Positions 48,391-60,192 of a stretch of DNA of 64,000 bases are shown here, one piece after another. The notes beneath the pieces were generated by a model. The model saw only the letters and a program-made list of their open reading frames with translations. It was not told where the DNA came from and did not search any database. Within the stretch, counting starts at the first letter, position 1. Every line of letters begins with the position of its first letter. The translations under genes were made by a program, and so were the position numbers. The stretch is from Linepithema humile. Taxonomy: Eukaryota; Arthropoda; Insecta; Hymenoptera; Formicidae. Where the stretch lies: contig NC_090131.1 in NCBI RefSeq assembly GCF_040581485.1, positions 4,898,001 through 4,962,000 of the forward strand, given 5' to 3'.

Positions 48391-51300
48391 CTATTTCTTT
48401 TTTGCCACTGGTCTGTCATAATAACCTGCTACGATTAATGTACATCCGGCTGTAAAAACACCCCATAAGAGTAGACTCGCCTCTACGTTACAAACCGACC
48501 ACCTAAGCTTGTCCAAAATTAACTTCAGTGGTTCGGCCTTGATCTTAAAACCTGGCTTTTCTTGAAGAATCTTCAATTTTGTCAGATATTCGATGAGTGG
48601 CTGGTGATCTTTACTGAATATTGGAAAATATTCACCCACTTTTTCTCTGGTCCACCAAGCTCGAGTACTCGATCTGTAATTATAAATAATGGAGTCTGAT
48701 GAATAAGTGGCAAAAACATTATAAATTTGATATATATTGTTCTAGTCAAATAGTTAATGTATAATATTGTATATATTTATCTCGTAAAATCTCACACTTA
48801 CGTTTGACTCCACGGCGTATAATGGTAGTGATAAATACTAGCTTTAATATACTTCGGAGGTTTATTTTTGAACGGACTCTCAACAGTATTTATTAAATCC
48901 AGTACCTCGGATTGCCCATTCAATAAACGATAAGCTAGCGACATTACAAATGGATTTTGATGATATGTACCTAAAGCAGCGAACCACATTTGCCAATCGA
49001 GGCGAGGTTGATGAGGTGCTGCAAAATATTGTTAAGTTTTTTTTACTTTTTGTAATGTCAGGCAACAAATAAAGCAAGAAAAGAAATTGTCTCACCGACA
49101 AATGGTAAAGAGTTGTTAACATTTCCAGCCTTGTATAAAAATTCATAATCCTTCCAAGGTCCATCAATATCGTTACTCCCTTCTATTATAACTTCTGGCC
49201 TACCGTCGGTTCCCGTCATACGACGAAATAGCCCATAGCTGTTCACTAAACGCAGATGCTCCACCTTGTCCTGTACTTGTTTTATTTGGGCTATTACCGT
49301 CGAATTGGTCACTGGAACCAAACTGGTATAATGTGGTACCTGTAAGCAAATATCTTGCGTTTTATATGCGTGTAACTTGTTTTACATACGCTTTGTATAA
49401 GAATTTTTAGTAATTACAAAGCTCGAGGCTGCTTGTTATACTTACAAGACTTATAACAAAAATAAAGAGTACAGGTACAATGTAGGAAACTGTAATTAAC
49501 GCTGTTGTTATTTTATTATACATTCCTTTTGTGAGCATGGAATTAGTTAGAGAGTCCGCTATCGTGAATACGAGTGATACTGCGCCGACATATATAGAAA
49601 TCGGTACCGCACGTTGTATAACAAAATCAAATTCTTCTTGTGTAAACGCTGCAAAGAAAAAAACAGTAATGATTAGTACAAATGCTAGACATTTCAATTA
49701 TTAATGATGAAATATCAATAAATACCAATGTTAGATTTAATGGTAAAGTCATCTGTTATCTTGAGACCGAAATAAATATATGCTCCGTACAATATTCCTC
49801 CATAAACCAATATGCTTATTAGTGTAGACAGATGATTCAAAATATGAGATGCATTTTTTTGAGATCTTTGTTTGTAAAAGAATTGATCGTCCAATAAGGA
49901 TATGCATAAGCAAATAGTTAGGAAATTAAAGAAAGCATAATTTCCAGTTGCAATAATGCAAATTTGTAGAAATAGCTGGAAAAGCAATATTAAATCATAA
50001 ATATTAAATATTTAGCATAATTTTATGTACATTGTAGAGCTTATTAGAGTACGTACCTGTGAATAAAATGCAATTAGTCTCACTTTTCTATTTGGGAAGA
50101 AGAATAATAGTGGTATTGCAATCTCAATAACATATGTAAAGACAGTAGACAATCGAAGAAACCATGTAGGCAAATGGTGGGCGTACCACGCCAAAGGAGT
50201 TGGTATACATTGAGATTCAAAATGGATATTTAAAGCTATGAAACATGAGAATATATTGTAATTAATATTCATGTAACTAATTTTACAAATTATATTCGAT
50301 AAAAATTGTTTTACCATCTAATTTCCACCACACTGGACATCTCGAGGAAAGTTTTACTACTCCACTGGCAAACATGAGACGGAAAAGTAGCCAGCGTATG
50401 GTCCAAAATGTTACTCCATCACTTGGAGTACTTGACCGTTTCGCACGACGAGGATACCAAAATGGTGCTATAAATATACATAGAAATCCAGTCTCCAATA
50501 ACAGACTATCCCTGTAAAAATTGAAGACATATAAAATTAAATTAAGTATTTAAATTATTCCTAATTATATAAATTATTCATAAAAATAAACATTAGAATA
50601 ATATATGTATGTAAGGAAATATTTCGCAAAGCATATTTAGTTTAGTTTATATTTTCCTTCTTCCTATTGAATATCTTTGAATATCTTTGAATATCTATTG
50701 AATATCTTTTATTTTTTCAATATTTAATATTTATTTTACATAAACTTCAAACGTTTTAATATAATTTAATCATCTGAATGTTACAGCAGTTAGCAATAAT
50801 TATTAAATTGAGTAATATCAATCTTATCAAAGAGAGATAACTGTTGATGTGTGACATTACTCAATTTAAACTTATATATAAACTCTTACATATAAGCATA
50901 TGCAAAATATTATAAATAAATTGATTATAATAGAATACATTTATAAATAAATGTTAAAAAATTAATAATTATCATAAATCTTAAAATAATTTTATGATAG
51001 TTAAGACATTTGAAAAAATATGCTATATAAAGATATGAAAATTACAAAACTTACCATTGAAACCATATAAACGTTTGACCAATCTGGTATAAAGAAAAGT
51101 ATAGAGACCATAATCCTGCAAATACAGGTGCAATACAGAATGTCTGTGTAACAAATCTGCAATAAAACATAATTTTAATCATTAGTAATGCTGTTATATT
51201 TTAATGACAAAATCTAAAGAGTACGTGATTACGTAGTTTTATAGTAAAAGTATTCCTTTAATATTAATAAAGTTTAATTTTCAAATGTTATATACCCTAT

Positions 51301-52024
51301 AAAAGACAAAACAGCTCCAAGAAGAGATAATACATCCAGCATATATTCTACATTTAAGCCCAAGTATGGCGCAAACCATAACAATGTTGGTTTTTGCTTT
51401 AGCTTATTAAGTAACGTTGCACGTGCTTTGAGATCCACTTGAGTTCTAGCTGGCAAGATTCCATTATCGCCATACAATCCTGTTTTGTGAAATTAAATTA
51501 GTAACATTGCAATATATTTTGAATCTCTTAAGAATAATTCATACACACAATAAAACTTACTTAATAAAATTAATTTAATACTACAGAAAATTGTATTCTA
51601 ATATTCAAGTTGATTCAATCTCTATATTAAAATTTCATTGAAAAGATTACATTTGAGAAATGTAATCTTTCGATACTAAAGTATAAAAGAATTAAAAAAT
51701 TGTATGTAATATTTATCTGCCGCATTATCAATGAGTATTATTAATCAACATGCTCTCAGTATCATTTTTTTATATGGCAAATATCTTTCTCTGTAAAACT
51801 TTCTCCGAGTTAAAATATCTTGCGAATAATAAGGAGAAAAAGAAAATCTCGTGCCATCGAGAATGCAATCCTTACGAGAGAAAATAAACATGCTACAGTG
51901 AGTGTTGATATACTCGAGGTGTATACGTACCCGGAATCTGTATGTAAAAGCTGAGGAATGCGAACAGATATATAATGCAGATTCCACGCAGGAATAAATT
52001 GCGAGTGTAGCGCACTTGCGTCAT
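48391..52024 (-). CDS. LMF2: Lipase maturation factor 2
   Basis: LMF proteins are polytopic ER membrane proteins that support folding and assembly of secreted lipases and other disulfide-bonded proteins. Ten exons join to 650 residues: 51931-52024, 51296-51479, 51055-51156, 50315-50511, 50057-50235, 49726-49975, 49446-49648, 49096-49339, 48802-49018, 48391-48673. The start MTQVRYTRNLFLRGICIIYL leads into the first membrane segment, then YIQIPGLYGDNGILPART and TLLWFAPYLGL, both typical LMF signatures. Further conserved blocks are TIRWLLFRLMFASGVVKLSS, HFESQCIPTPLAWYAHHLP and DWQMWFAALGTY, and the RAWWTREKVGEYFP block near the end. A last membrane helix is followed by the short lysine tail AKKK, resembling a dilysine ER-retrieval signal. 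Length lies between human LMF1 (567) and LMF2 (707); the sequence looks closer to LMF2. Confidence 0.93.
51642..51670. repeat. Perfect short hairpin in LMF2 intron 1
   Basis: AAAGATTACATTT and AAATGTAATCTTT form a 13-bp perfect stem with a 3-base loop. Nothing around it suggests a transposon. It may be a simple secondary structure. Confidence 0.7.
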
Positions 52025-53481
52025 GATCGCATTTGATACAGCCTCGTGTTATGTTAGGAAGTTCACATTTACTTGCAATAAATAAACGCGCGGCTAAAAT
52101 AATGGCGGCAAACGCTGCGACGCACACACATCGGACACGACAATGCGAAGTGCTGCCCACTTGCAATATACATATATAGCGACACGCAGGATCAAGCAGG
52201 AATAGCAGCAAATTAGTAGCGCTACCTACAAATGCATGGGCAACTAAATCCGTAAAATATAAATATATATATATATAAACGCACACACGCCTTCCGTATT
52301 TTTACGTTAGGCGCAAAAGAGAAAGCGCAAGTAGGGAATCGAAACAAATAGAAAAAATCGCGAAAATACAGAAGGTGTCCTCCGTGTCTTTTCACAACGG
52401 CCTGAGTGTTTTTCCGAAGCACGTTGAGCAACTTCCAATTGTCCGCGTGCCGCCGCGACCAATCGCTGTTTCCCGAAAAAGATATGGAAGAAGGAGAACG
52501 CAACTGAGCGTACCTCGCTGTGAGCGAGTACGAGACGCGAGTTAACGTTCCGACAGTTCATGTGCCATACTAACAGGTAACGTTAGCTAATTAATTTGCG
52601 ATCGGATATTACTGAACGACGAAGGAGGCGAAGATCAAAGCGAACGCGTCGCCAATGCGTTCAGTGGCGAGAGTAGAGCCGACGATCGAACTGGGTCAAT
52701 AGGTTGCATCCTCGGTAGGATTTAACATATTCGTAGAATATTTATATTTTCGGAATACCAGGAAGTGAATCGTCATATGTTCGAATAGTTCTAATCAGCT
52801 GATTTCCAATATACAGCGATCAATCAATCAGCGCTTCGCGACGACCCTCGCGCGAACAGCTGTTGCGATCGTCTGCGCTTGTCGTGTTTCGACAGTGACG
52901 TTCCAGCTTATTGTTAGTTTCTCGAAATTGCGAATTGAAGAATGACTCGAGCGACTAGTTATTCCAGGAAATCATATGCTTTATACTCTGCGCTCGTTAT
53001 GAATAAATCACTTCTAATTTTCTGTATTTGAGGAGTAGAGATGGAAGTTTGACTAGTTATAAATTATTACTAGAAAAAAATATTTTTATATTAATATCGC
53101 TTATTAATATTAGTAGAGCGCAGATTTAAATTTGGCGTGACTCCCCACTTTTTATCGTATAATTCATTGAATTGTAGTCACTTCCGGTGTTTTCTTGAAA
53201 AGATAGGACTAGTTTCCGGATTCTAAGGTGACATCTGTTTTAGTTTGGTGAACTAACTAAAATGACCTAACCTTCCTGAATGCAGGACGACATTGTAGTT
53301 TCCAGAGTAAGCCAGCTGACGTTGAAAGTTTTCCAATTTTTGTTCAAGGGATCCAAATTTTACGGCCAAAGTTGTAAGGCTAGAAACCTCAAACCGTGCA
53401 AGGGGAAAAGAGCAGCTCTGTGTTTTAATTCCTAGAACAGATCAATCATCATTAAAATAAATAAAAAGAAGAGGCTACAAA
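52025..53481. promoter_or_regulatory. Shared upstream region of LMF2 and Eaf
   Basis: This 1.46-kb gap separates divergent start codons. The central part (about 52,440-52,900) is richer in CG dinucleotides than the flanks, as expected for promoter DNA in this genome. The frame on the minus strand at 51,810-52,286 overlaps LMF2 exon 1 out of frame and is not a gene. Confidence 0.5.
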
Positions 53482-54944
53482 ATGCAAGGTATTGGCGTAG
53501 CCGAACGACTTGGTTTAGGACCGGAGGTACGCGAACTCAAGCTTGGATCCAGCATCACAAGCAACACCTCAAAGTTTCATACTTTGAAATGTAAGTACAA
53601 TAACTGGAGATGATTAGCTAAGATTTTGTACATTTTATTTCGCCGATGAGAAGTTGGTAAGAGGAATGAAGAATTAAAGAAATAAAGAATTAAAGAATTT
53701 TTCGGACTTGAAAAAATACGCGACACTTTTAAAATAATGATAGCATATGATTTTTTTCAGATGATTTTAAGCCTGCAAGCGTGGATGATTCAAAAGTAGC
53801 TAAAGTCGATGTGGGATCAGATAATACAGTAACAGTTACAGTGCCACATTTGGATGGTGCTGGCACACCATACACAGTGTTCAAAGGTTCCCAAAGACCT
53901 TACAATAAAGAATATGTTTTAATCATTGACAAAGCTACTGGCGAGATTACATTGGAGAGGCTGACTGCAAATATTCAAGTTAAAAAAACTCGGTATGTCT
54001 ATTATATCAATTGCTTGTGCTGTGCTAACCTTTATTACGACTCTCATGTCATTTGCAGAACGGAACAAAAGCGAAGTGGCAATAGCTCCATGCCTGTAGA
54101 GATTAAAAAAAGCCCTACGGATGGTAGGGCAAATGGAAAAACCAAAGTTATCAGTGGAAAAAAGAAAGAACCTTTAGTGCAATTAAATTCCAAACAAAGT
54201 CCACAGCGGACATCGCCATATCACAAAAGAAGTCCACCCAGTACATTTACTCATAGGTATGTGTCATTAAATATTTTCAGTTTTTTTACAGCTTCAGCTT
54301 TGAACTATAATGCTTTGCGCACAATAAAAAATTTTTGGAATAGGAATAAATATTAGGAATAGGAAGAGCAATTTGAAATTATTACTTCCTAATTTTTCAT
54401 TCCTAATTCATGATGCTTTGTTTTCTGCTTAAATTTTTTATCTGCAACATTTTAGTTTTACTTTTTTACAATTTTTTAATATTATTAAATATAAACTCCA
54501 AAGTTATTCCAGTTATTCACCTCAACAACCGTTAGGTGGACAATCTACGTTGGCCAGTTTGCCAATGATCGGCGATAACGATGATTTTGTATTATCTACA
54601 CCAATAATATCTACATCTTCTACGCAAATTACAACTCCTGTTTTAGTACCAAAATCAACCAACTTAGAAAGCGATTCAAGCTCAAATAGTAGTTCAAATA
54701 GTTCGGACAGTTCGAGCAGCGATTCGGAAACGGAAAATACATCGACAACTAACGGTAAATAGAAAATATATAAATTTTATACACTACTTTTTTTATGCTT
54801 ATTGAAAGTGTTTGATTAAATTCTAAAGTAATGTTTAAAAATTCTTTAGGTCAATTGAACGGTATTACTGCCTCACCCACATTATTCATGCCAGACAACC
54901 TCTTAAATGACGATCTGCAGTTATCCGAATCAGAATCGGATTAA
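53482..54944 (+). CDS. Eaf: ELL-associated factor Eaf
   Basis: EAF proteins bind ELL in the nucleus and stimulate its RNA polymerase II elongation activity, as part of super and little elongation complexes. Five exons, 53482-53590, 53761-53992, 54059-54256, 54513-54754 and 54850-54944, join to 291 residues. The conserved EAF N-terminal domain covers about residues 5-115, with RELKLGSSI, FHTLKYDFKPASVD, NTVTVTVPHL, TVFKGSQRPYNKEYVLI and the GEITLERL strand at its end. The middle is basic and proline-rich (SPQRTSPYHKRSPP). The C-terminal third is Ser/Asp/Glu-rich (long Ser-Asn-Ser runs and a terminal QLSESESD), the known transactivation region. Each exon junction keeps phase. The intron after exon 2 is only 66 bp and translates openly for a while, so the unspliced frame is longer than the real exon. 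Confidence 0.95.
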
Positions 54945-55038
54945 TATGTTAACCTTGCCTTGTATGCCTTACCGTTTATTGTCCGTTGTGAGATTATTTG
55001 GTGACACTCGTATATATGTGCAAATGTATATTATTGAA

Positions 55039-55044
55039 AATAAA
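55039..55044 (+). terminator. Poly(A) signal of Eaf
   Basis: AATAAA lies 95 bp after the stop codon in AT-rich DNA. No competing hexamer is closer to the stop. Confidence 0.65.
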
Positions 55045-55609
55045 AATATTTAATTTTTAATAATTCTATTATTTTACGTTATTATCATTATTTATCTCAA
55101 ATTATACAAATTTTAGAGATTGTATAAAAGAGTTACTTACAAAAAATAAAGTTTGAAAGCTTTTGATTCTTCGATACATCGATAAAACATGGACTCATTG
55201 TCTCAATTAAGAAATCTTTCAATTCATGGCTGTATCAACTGCAATATATACAATTATGTTTTATAATTCTAAAGCATGACAACTTGAATCTAACTCTGAT
55301 AACAAGAAACTACCAAGTGCATTAAAAATATTTATTTCACATAAATATGTATTACATACTTATATAAATATGTGTGAAAATATACTTAATCTTATATTGA
55401 ATATTTTGTTTTAAATTGTAGGTACTCATTTTCTCGCGAATATTTTGCTAATGTATAACCAATAAATAATTTTACCGATGAGAAATCCATTAACATGTAT
55501 CTATTTTTTTCGTTCTACGAAAATATAAAGCTTTTAGCATAAATAACACGTAAATTAAAATAAATAGCTCTTCTTTTTCTAAAAATTACATACTGCGATC
55601 TACGCTTTC

Positions 55610-58325
55610 TTATACTTGATAGCTCTGAAAATCTAATACTAGCCTAGCCAATTGACTACGTTTACCCAAGTGATTATTCCTAAGTTTAATGCAGCTCTTA
55701 TAAATATTGTCATTGGAAACGCCTTCACAATTAACATCTTTGTATTTTATCTTTAGCGTCGGCTCTATCGCGCGAAGTATATGCATATCGCTGAAAGATA
55801 CGTACATCTCAAACAAAGAAGTTACAGGACTGTGCTCGGAAAGTTTCAGCAATGCAGCAATATCCTTATCAGATCGTACTAATGGAATGCTCGCCTCGAC
55901 TGTCTGCCGCACTGAAATACATTTCAATGAAAAAATGGGATATTATTAAATTTTATTCATAATAGAATTAACCTCGTAAAAAGTAATTGATATATAAAAT
56001 TATATGCTCCGTACTTGCGTTATAATCTTTGACATAAAACGCGAGATTATTATAGTTCTGTTCATCGTATTTCCCGCAATTGCTATTGACGTCCACTTCT
56101 TCGTGGGGCGCTTCACTCGTGTAAATTATGTCCGGATGGAATTCGATGAACGGAATCGGGCTGAATACTTGATAGCGACTGATGGTGTTCATGCGAACCT
56201 GAAAGAAATCAAGAATTAAATCGAGATGATTGTTAACACACGTCCGAGCAACATACGCTTACCCTGTTTAAATAATCTACTTTCAATCTTGTTCCCATTT
56301 CAATAAGAAGAACCAAACTTTCCGATGAGAATTTCTTCGTGCATAAATCAGTCACGGCGATCTGTAACATCGGATCCAAATTCACAGAAGTCACATTGAC
56401 TGGCAGTCGTATTGAAAGCCAAGTGATTTTAGATTGATCCTTTTTATATTTTTCGTTCAGCATCAATATGTATTTTTTCACTTCGTAAAAGACATCGTCC
56501 TTGCCTTTCGACGGCGAATCGAAATTGTACAAAAGAACCTATAAAAAATAAATTTAATATACTTATGACTTCATGCTATATTTATACTATAATTTTGTAT
56601 ATTATCAAAATGTGCAACTTGAACTGACCACCATGAGAAAAGTCTTGTACTTTTTCTCCATACAATCTTGCGCGTAGTGTTCCATGAAATTCAACGCATC
56701 TTGCTTTTTTCTCAGATCGATGGTGACGATTACATTAATTCTCGTGTTTTCAGTCACGTACGGTACGGGCATAATTTCTACTTTTCCCAGCGGCTTACAG
56801 ATCTCGATTCGCTTTATTACTTCTTGGCCCGTGGTCACTTCGTTAAATGCCACGTCGAGTATGTAATCCATACCTCTGGATGCGTCAAATCTTTGATAGC
56901 CGTTCAGCAGTCTTTGGAAACTTAATTTGTTATTGTATTTGTTTATAATACTATTTACCGCTGTATTTATTACATAATCGATGTCGGATTTCGTATCACC
57001 CTTCAGCTCTTGAATATTAATAAAATCAGTCTCAAAGAAAACGTGTGATTCGTTGAAATACGACCAGCGCAACACGTCGAAGCGCCCTAAGGGCCTATTT
57101 CCAGGTTGGTTTCCAATGGGCCACGATATATTACGTTGATTCGACGGACCCAAGTGCGCAGCTGTAGAAATCATCTTGCGTATATCAGTAATCTGCTTAT
57201 GAACTTTGATAGAATTCATCTGAAAGCAAATATTACATGTTAATCAAATTTTATCGAAATACATTGTAACTCGGACTGTACGCTATTTCAATGGACTTAC
57301 CGCAGCGAAATACATATTGAATTTATAAATGAGCATGTGGTCGTAAATAGGATACACAGACAGCGAATTTTGGAAGTCGCTTTGCTCGGTCATCCGAATA
57401 AAATGCTTTTCAAAATTAAACGTGGGTTTTAATTGTGTGAACGTGAAATTTCGCCCTTGTACTCGGTTGGTGCAAGGCATAGAGGTGGAATGGAGGATAC
57501 AGCGACCAAGATTAACGTCATCTGAATCCGAGTATGCATTCTTCACACACCAATCCAAATTGTTTTTGATTTCCTGTATAACGGAATTACTCAGGAGAAT
57601 ACCGGATTCTGAAAGGAATTTAAAGCAATTGTTAATAAAGTAATTCAAATTATCTTGATTGTGAATAAAAATTTCTTACCTAGAGAACAATAAGTATCGA
57701 TTTCACTTTGAACACCTATGTGAACATTTTGGCTCACACTTATTTTATTCACAAATTCTTTTAGGCCTCTCGCATTTATGTAACTTACATCTTTAATTAG
57801 AAAATAATAATCATAGCTTTCTAAATAGTTATCAATGATGTACTTTATAGCATGAAATGGCTTCAAAATGGTCCTCGTGTCGGTAAATCCTACTATTCCT
57901 GGGAATGAAACGTTTGGCTTGGTCCCTTCCGGTATGGAGATAAAATAACGAATTTTGTCTACTATGTGAGCAATTGTTTTGTTCAACGCTACATCTCTAC
58001 TGTGCAGATGCTCTCGGCTCGTTATGATTCCCACAAACAATTTATCTCTGATTCCCAGCTCCGTCGAGTAATATCTTGGACGCACAAACGATTTCCTCGT
58101 TTTCTGCACCTGTTGCGGTTTGCTTTCGGTGTTTATCCTCGGCTCATAAGGATCTACATCTTCCAAAGTATTCAAGGAATGATCAAACGATTCCATTATG
58201 TCGTGTTGTCTGTCAATATCAATTGGTATCAACAGCAGACTGAAACTTAAGCCCATGCATATACCCATGATCAAGTATGCATTGCTCCAACAGAGTGAAT
58301 ATAATATTTTAAATAATGGTTTCAT
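55610..58325 (-). CDS. CHPF: Chondroitin sulfate polymerising factor
   Basis: CHPF is a type II Golgi membrane protein that partners chondroitin synthase to extend the GlcA-GalNAc backbone. Six exons, 57680-58325, 57301-57608, 56629-57219, 56263-56538, 55973-56198 and 55610-55911, join to 782 residues (human CHPF 775). A short cytosolic N-terminus is followed by a membrane anchor at about 15-36 (AYLIMGICMGLSFSLLLI) and a stem. The N-terminal transferase domain begins at YYSTELGIRDKLFVGIITS and contains YYFLIKDVSYINARGL and LGRCILHSTSMPCTN. The second domain has GRFDVLRWSYFNE, LLNGYQRFDASRGMDYILDV and KVEIMPVPYVTE, and later FSPIPFIEFHPD and HILRAIEPTLKIKY. No clear DxD metal-binding triplet is seen where active glycosyltransferases carry one (the second domain has EMGTRLK), consistent with the weak or absent own activity reported for CHPF relatives. 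Confidence 0.94.
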
Positions 58326-60192
58326 CTTGCTGTAGTTGATAAATCTGTTCTTTCAAATCCTTTGCTCTTAAATTATTGCAATTTGAACTAATGTTGTATT
58401 ACATGGGATTTGCAGTTCTCTCTTGATTTCCATACATTGTTTCAGAATATGTATAAAGTATTCTGAAGAACATAACGTAAAGTATGACAGTATCTAAAAA
58501 GAAATAAATAAATGATTAGTATAGATATGTCACTTACTGTTTCAATGTGTAATTAGTTTAAGCCATTTGTAATAAAGTATTAAAAATTGCTATATGTTAC
58601 TCACATTGCTAACTTGTACATATTTGCCTACCACAATCCCATGATAACCTTAATTTTGCAGTGCAGTTCGAGATTTGAATACTTGTGCATTCCTTTTGTT
58701 TGGCCTTGAATCTTCACGGCTATCAATTCACAACCGTTTGTATTACGTGACTGATTTGTTTGCATAACAGATGTATATAGACAGATTCTATTACCACATA
58801 GCGCACACGTCACATCAGCAATTTTCGTATGGTACAGTTGTATAAGGTTGTGTAATCAGTGATGATGCCAGATTTGAGACGCAACAGCAAGCAGCTGTGT
58901 CGCACACAATCGCAAGCAACGTACATGTGAGTTCCGCGTTTCGCATTACAAAAGAACAGATATACTATTTCTATTTCCTTAAATTTTTAAAAATGATTCT
59001 AAATCTTTATCCTTTTAAAATATTATTATTATAAAGTAAAATAGTAAATAGACTGTGACTCAATCATTTAGCGCCCTGCCAATATTCTGTTAAGCAATGC
59101 GCTTAAAGTTTAATGGATAATTAATCACTTGTGCAAAATAATATTGTATAAAAATTACTCAGTTACATGATGCGAATTTCTTTATTCCTCTCAATTCTTC
59201 ATGCTCTTCCGCTATACAAATATTAATATCGATATTATTTAAATAAATAACAAAATATCGTTTTCATCCAGTTTCTTTCGAAACATTTTCTCATACAATA
59301 TAAGAGTATTTCCATTTTACTTAACAATCTCTTTAATCTTGTTAATTAATAACTTATAATTTTTTACTGTTACTAATATTAATTAATGAAATTTGTTTTG
59401 AGTACCGTTTTGGCATAGTTTTCAGTCGCTCGTCTACATTGAGCGTGAAATCGATGCCGCACAAAATAAAAATTAGCAAGGGTATAAAAGCCACCACAAA
59501 AATAGGGCACTTTAGATATTTAACTTTGAAACGAATTTATTCGATTTATTGAAACGAATCTATTCGAAAGTTCACGTCTATTTTAAAAATGATTACAAAA
59601 AATATACGCAAATGCAGACACGTTTCATGTCAGATATTTTTCACGTCGAGAGACACGACAGAGAAATATTCAGCTATCGATATTTTTCTCTAATAAAATT
59701 AATAAATAAAATGCCCATTATTCCTTCCGATGTACTAGATCTAAACGTAATTTGATCCAAAAGATCTAAGTCTAAAAGATCTAAACGTTGTGAAGATACA
59801 TATTGCAATAAAATAATGTGGATCACTGCGAAGAAACAGCGGGCTATACTAGCGTGACTACTTTTCTCCTGCATTCCCGTGAGAATAGGACATCTGTCAA
59901 ATTTCTTTCGGTTTTATATCGATCACTTAATTCGCACATTTCAACAAAATAGTGTTAAATTGTGTATGTCTCGATCTCATAATACTATTTTGTAATGCGT
60001 TGAATTGTAGCTGGGGTGAATTGCAGAAATTAACTCGAAATACAAAATAATAAATTTTACGCTAGAAAAGAGAACTCACAATTTTATGTTAAAAGGGAGA
60101 GAGAGAATATTTAATGAGAGACTAGAAAGTGGGGATGAAAGAATTTTTCTTGCCTTTCTTCGTGTCAGACGCGTTTCAGTGTTAGCACAAAG
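58326..60192. other. Region between CHPF and the odorant receptor
   Basis: This presumably holds the CHPF 5' leader and promoter (58,330-58,900) and the receptor promoter just before 60,193. The remainder is AT-rich. The frame at 59,549-59,755 has no family resemblance. No RNA gene was seen. Confidence 0.5.
58864..58893 (+). repeat. Copy of the MITE end found at 43,871
   Basis: GATGCCAGATTTGAGACGCA followed by ACAGCAAGCA repeats the left terminus of the insertion at 43,871-44,252 with a single-base difference over about 30 bp. No opposite arm was found nearby, so this is either a truncated copy or a different member of the family. Confidence 0.75.
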
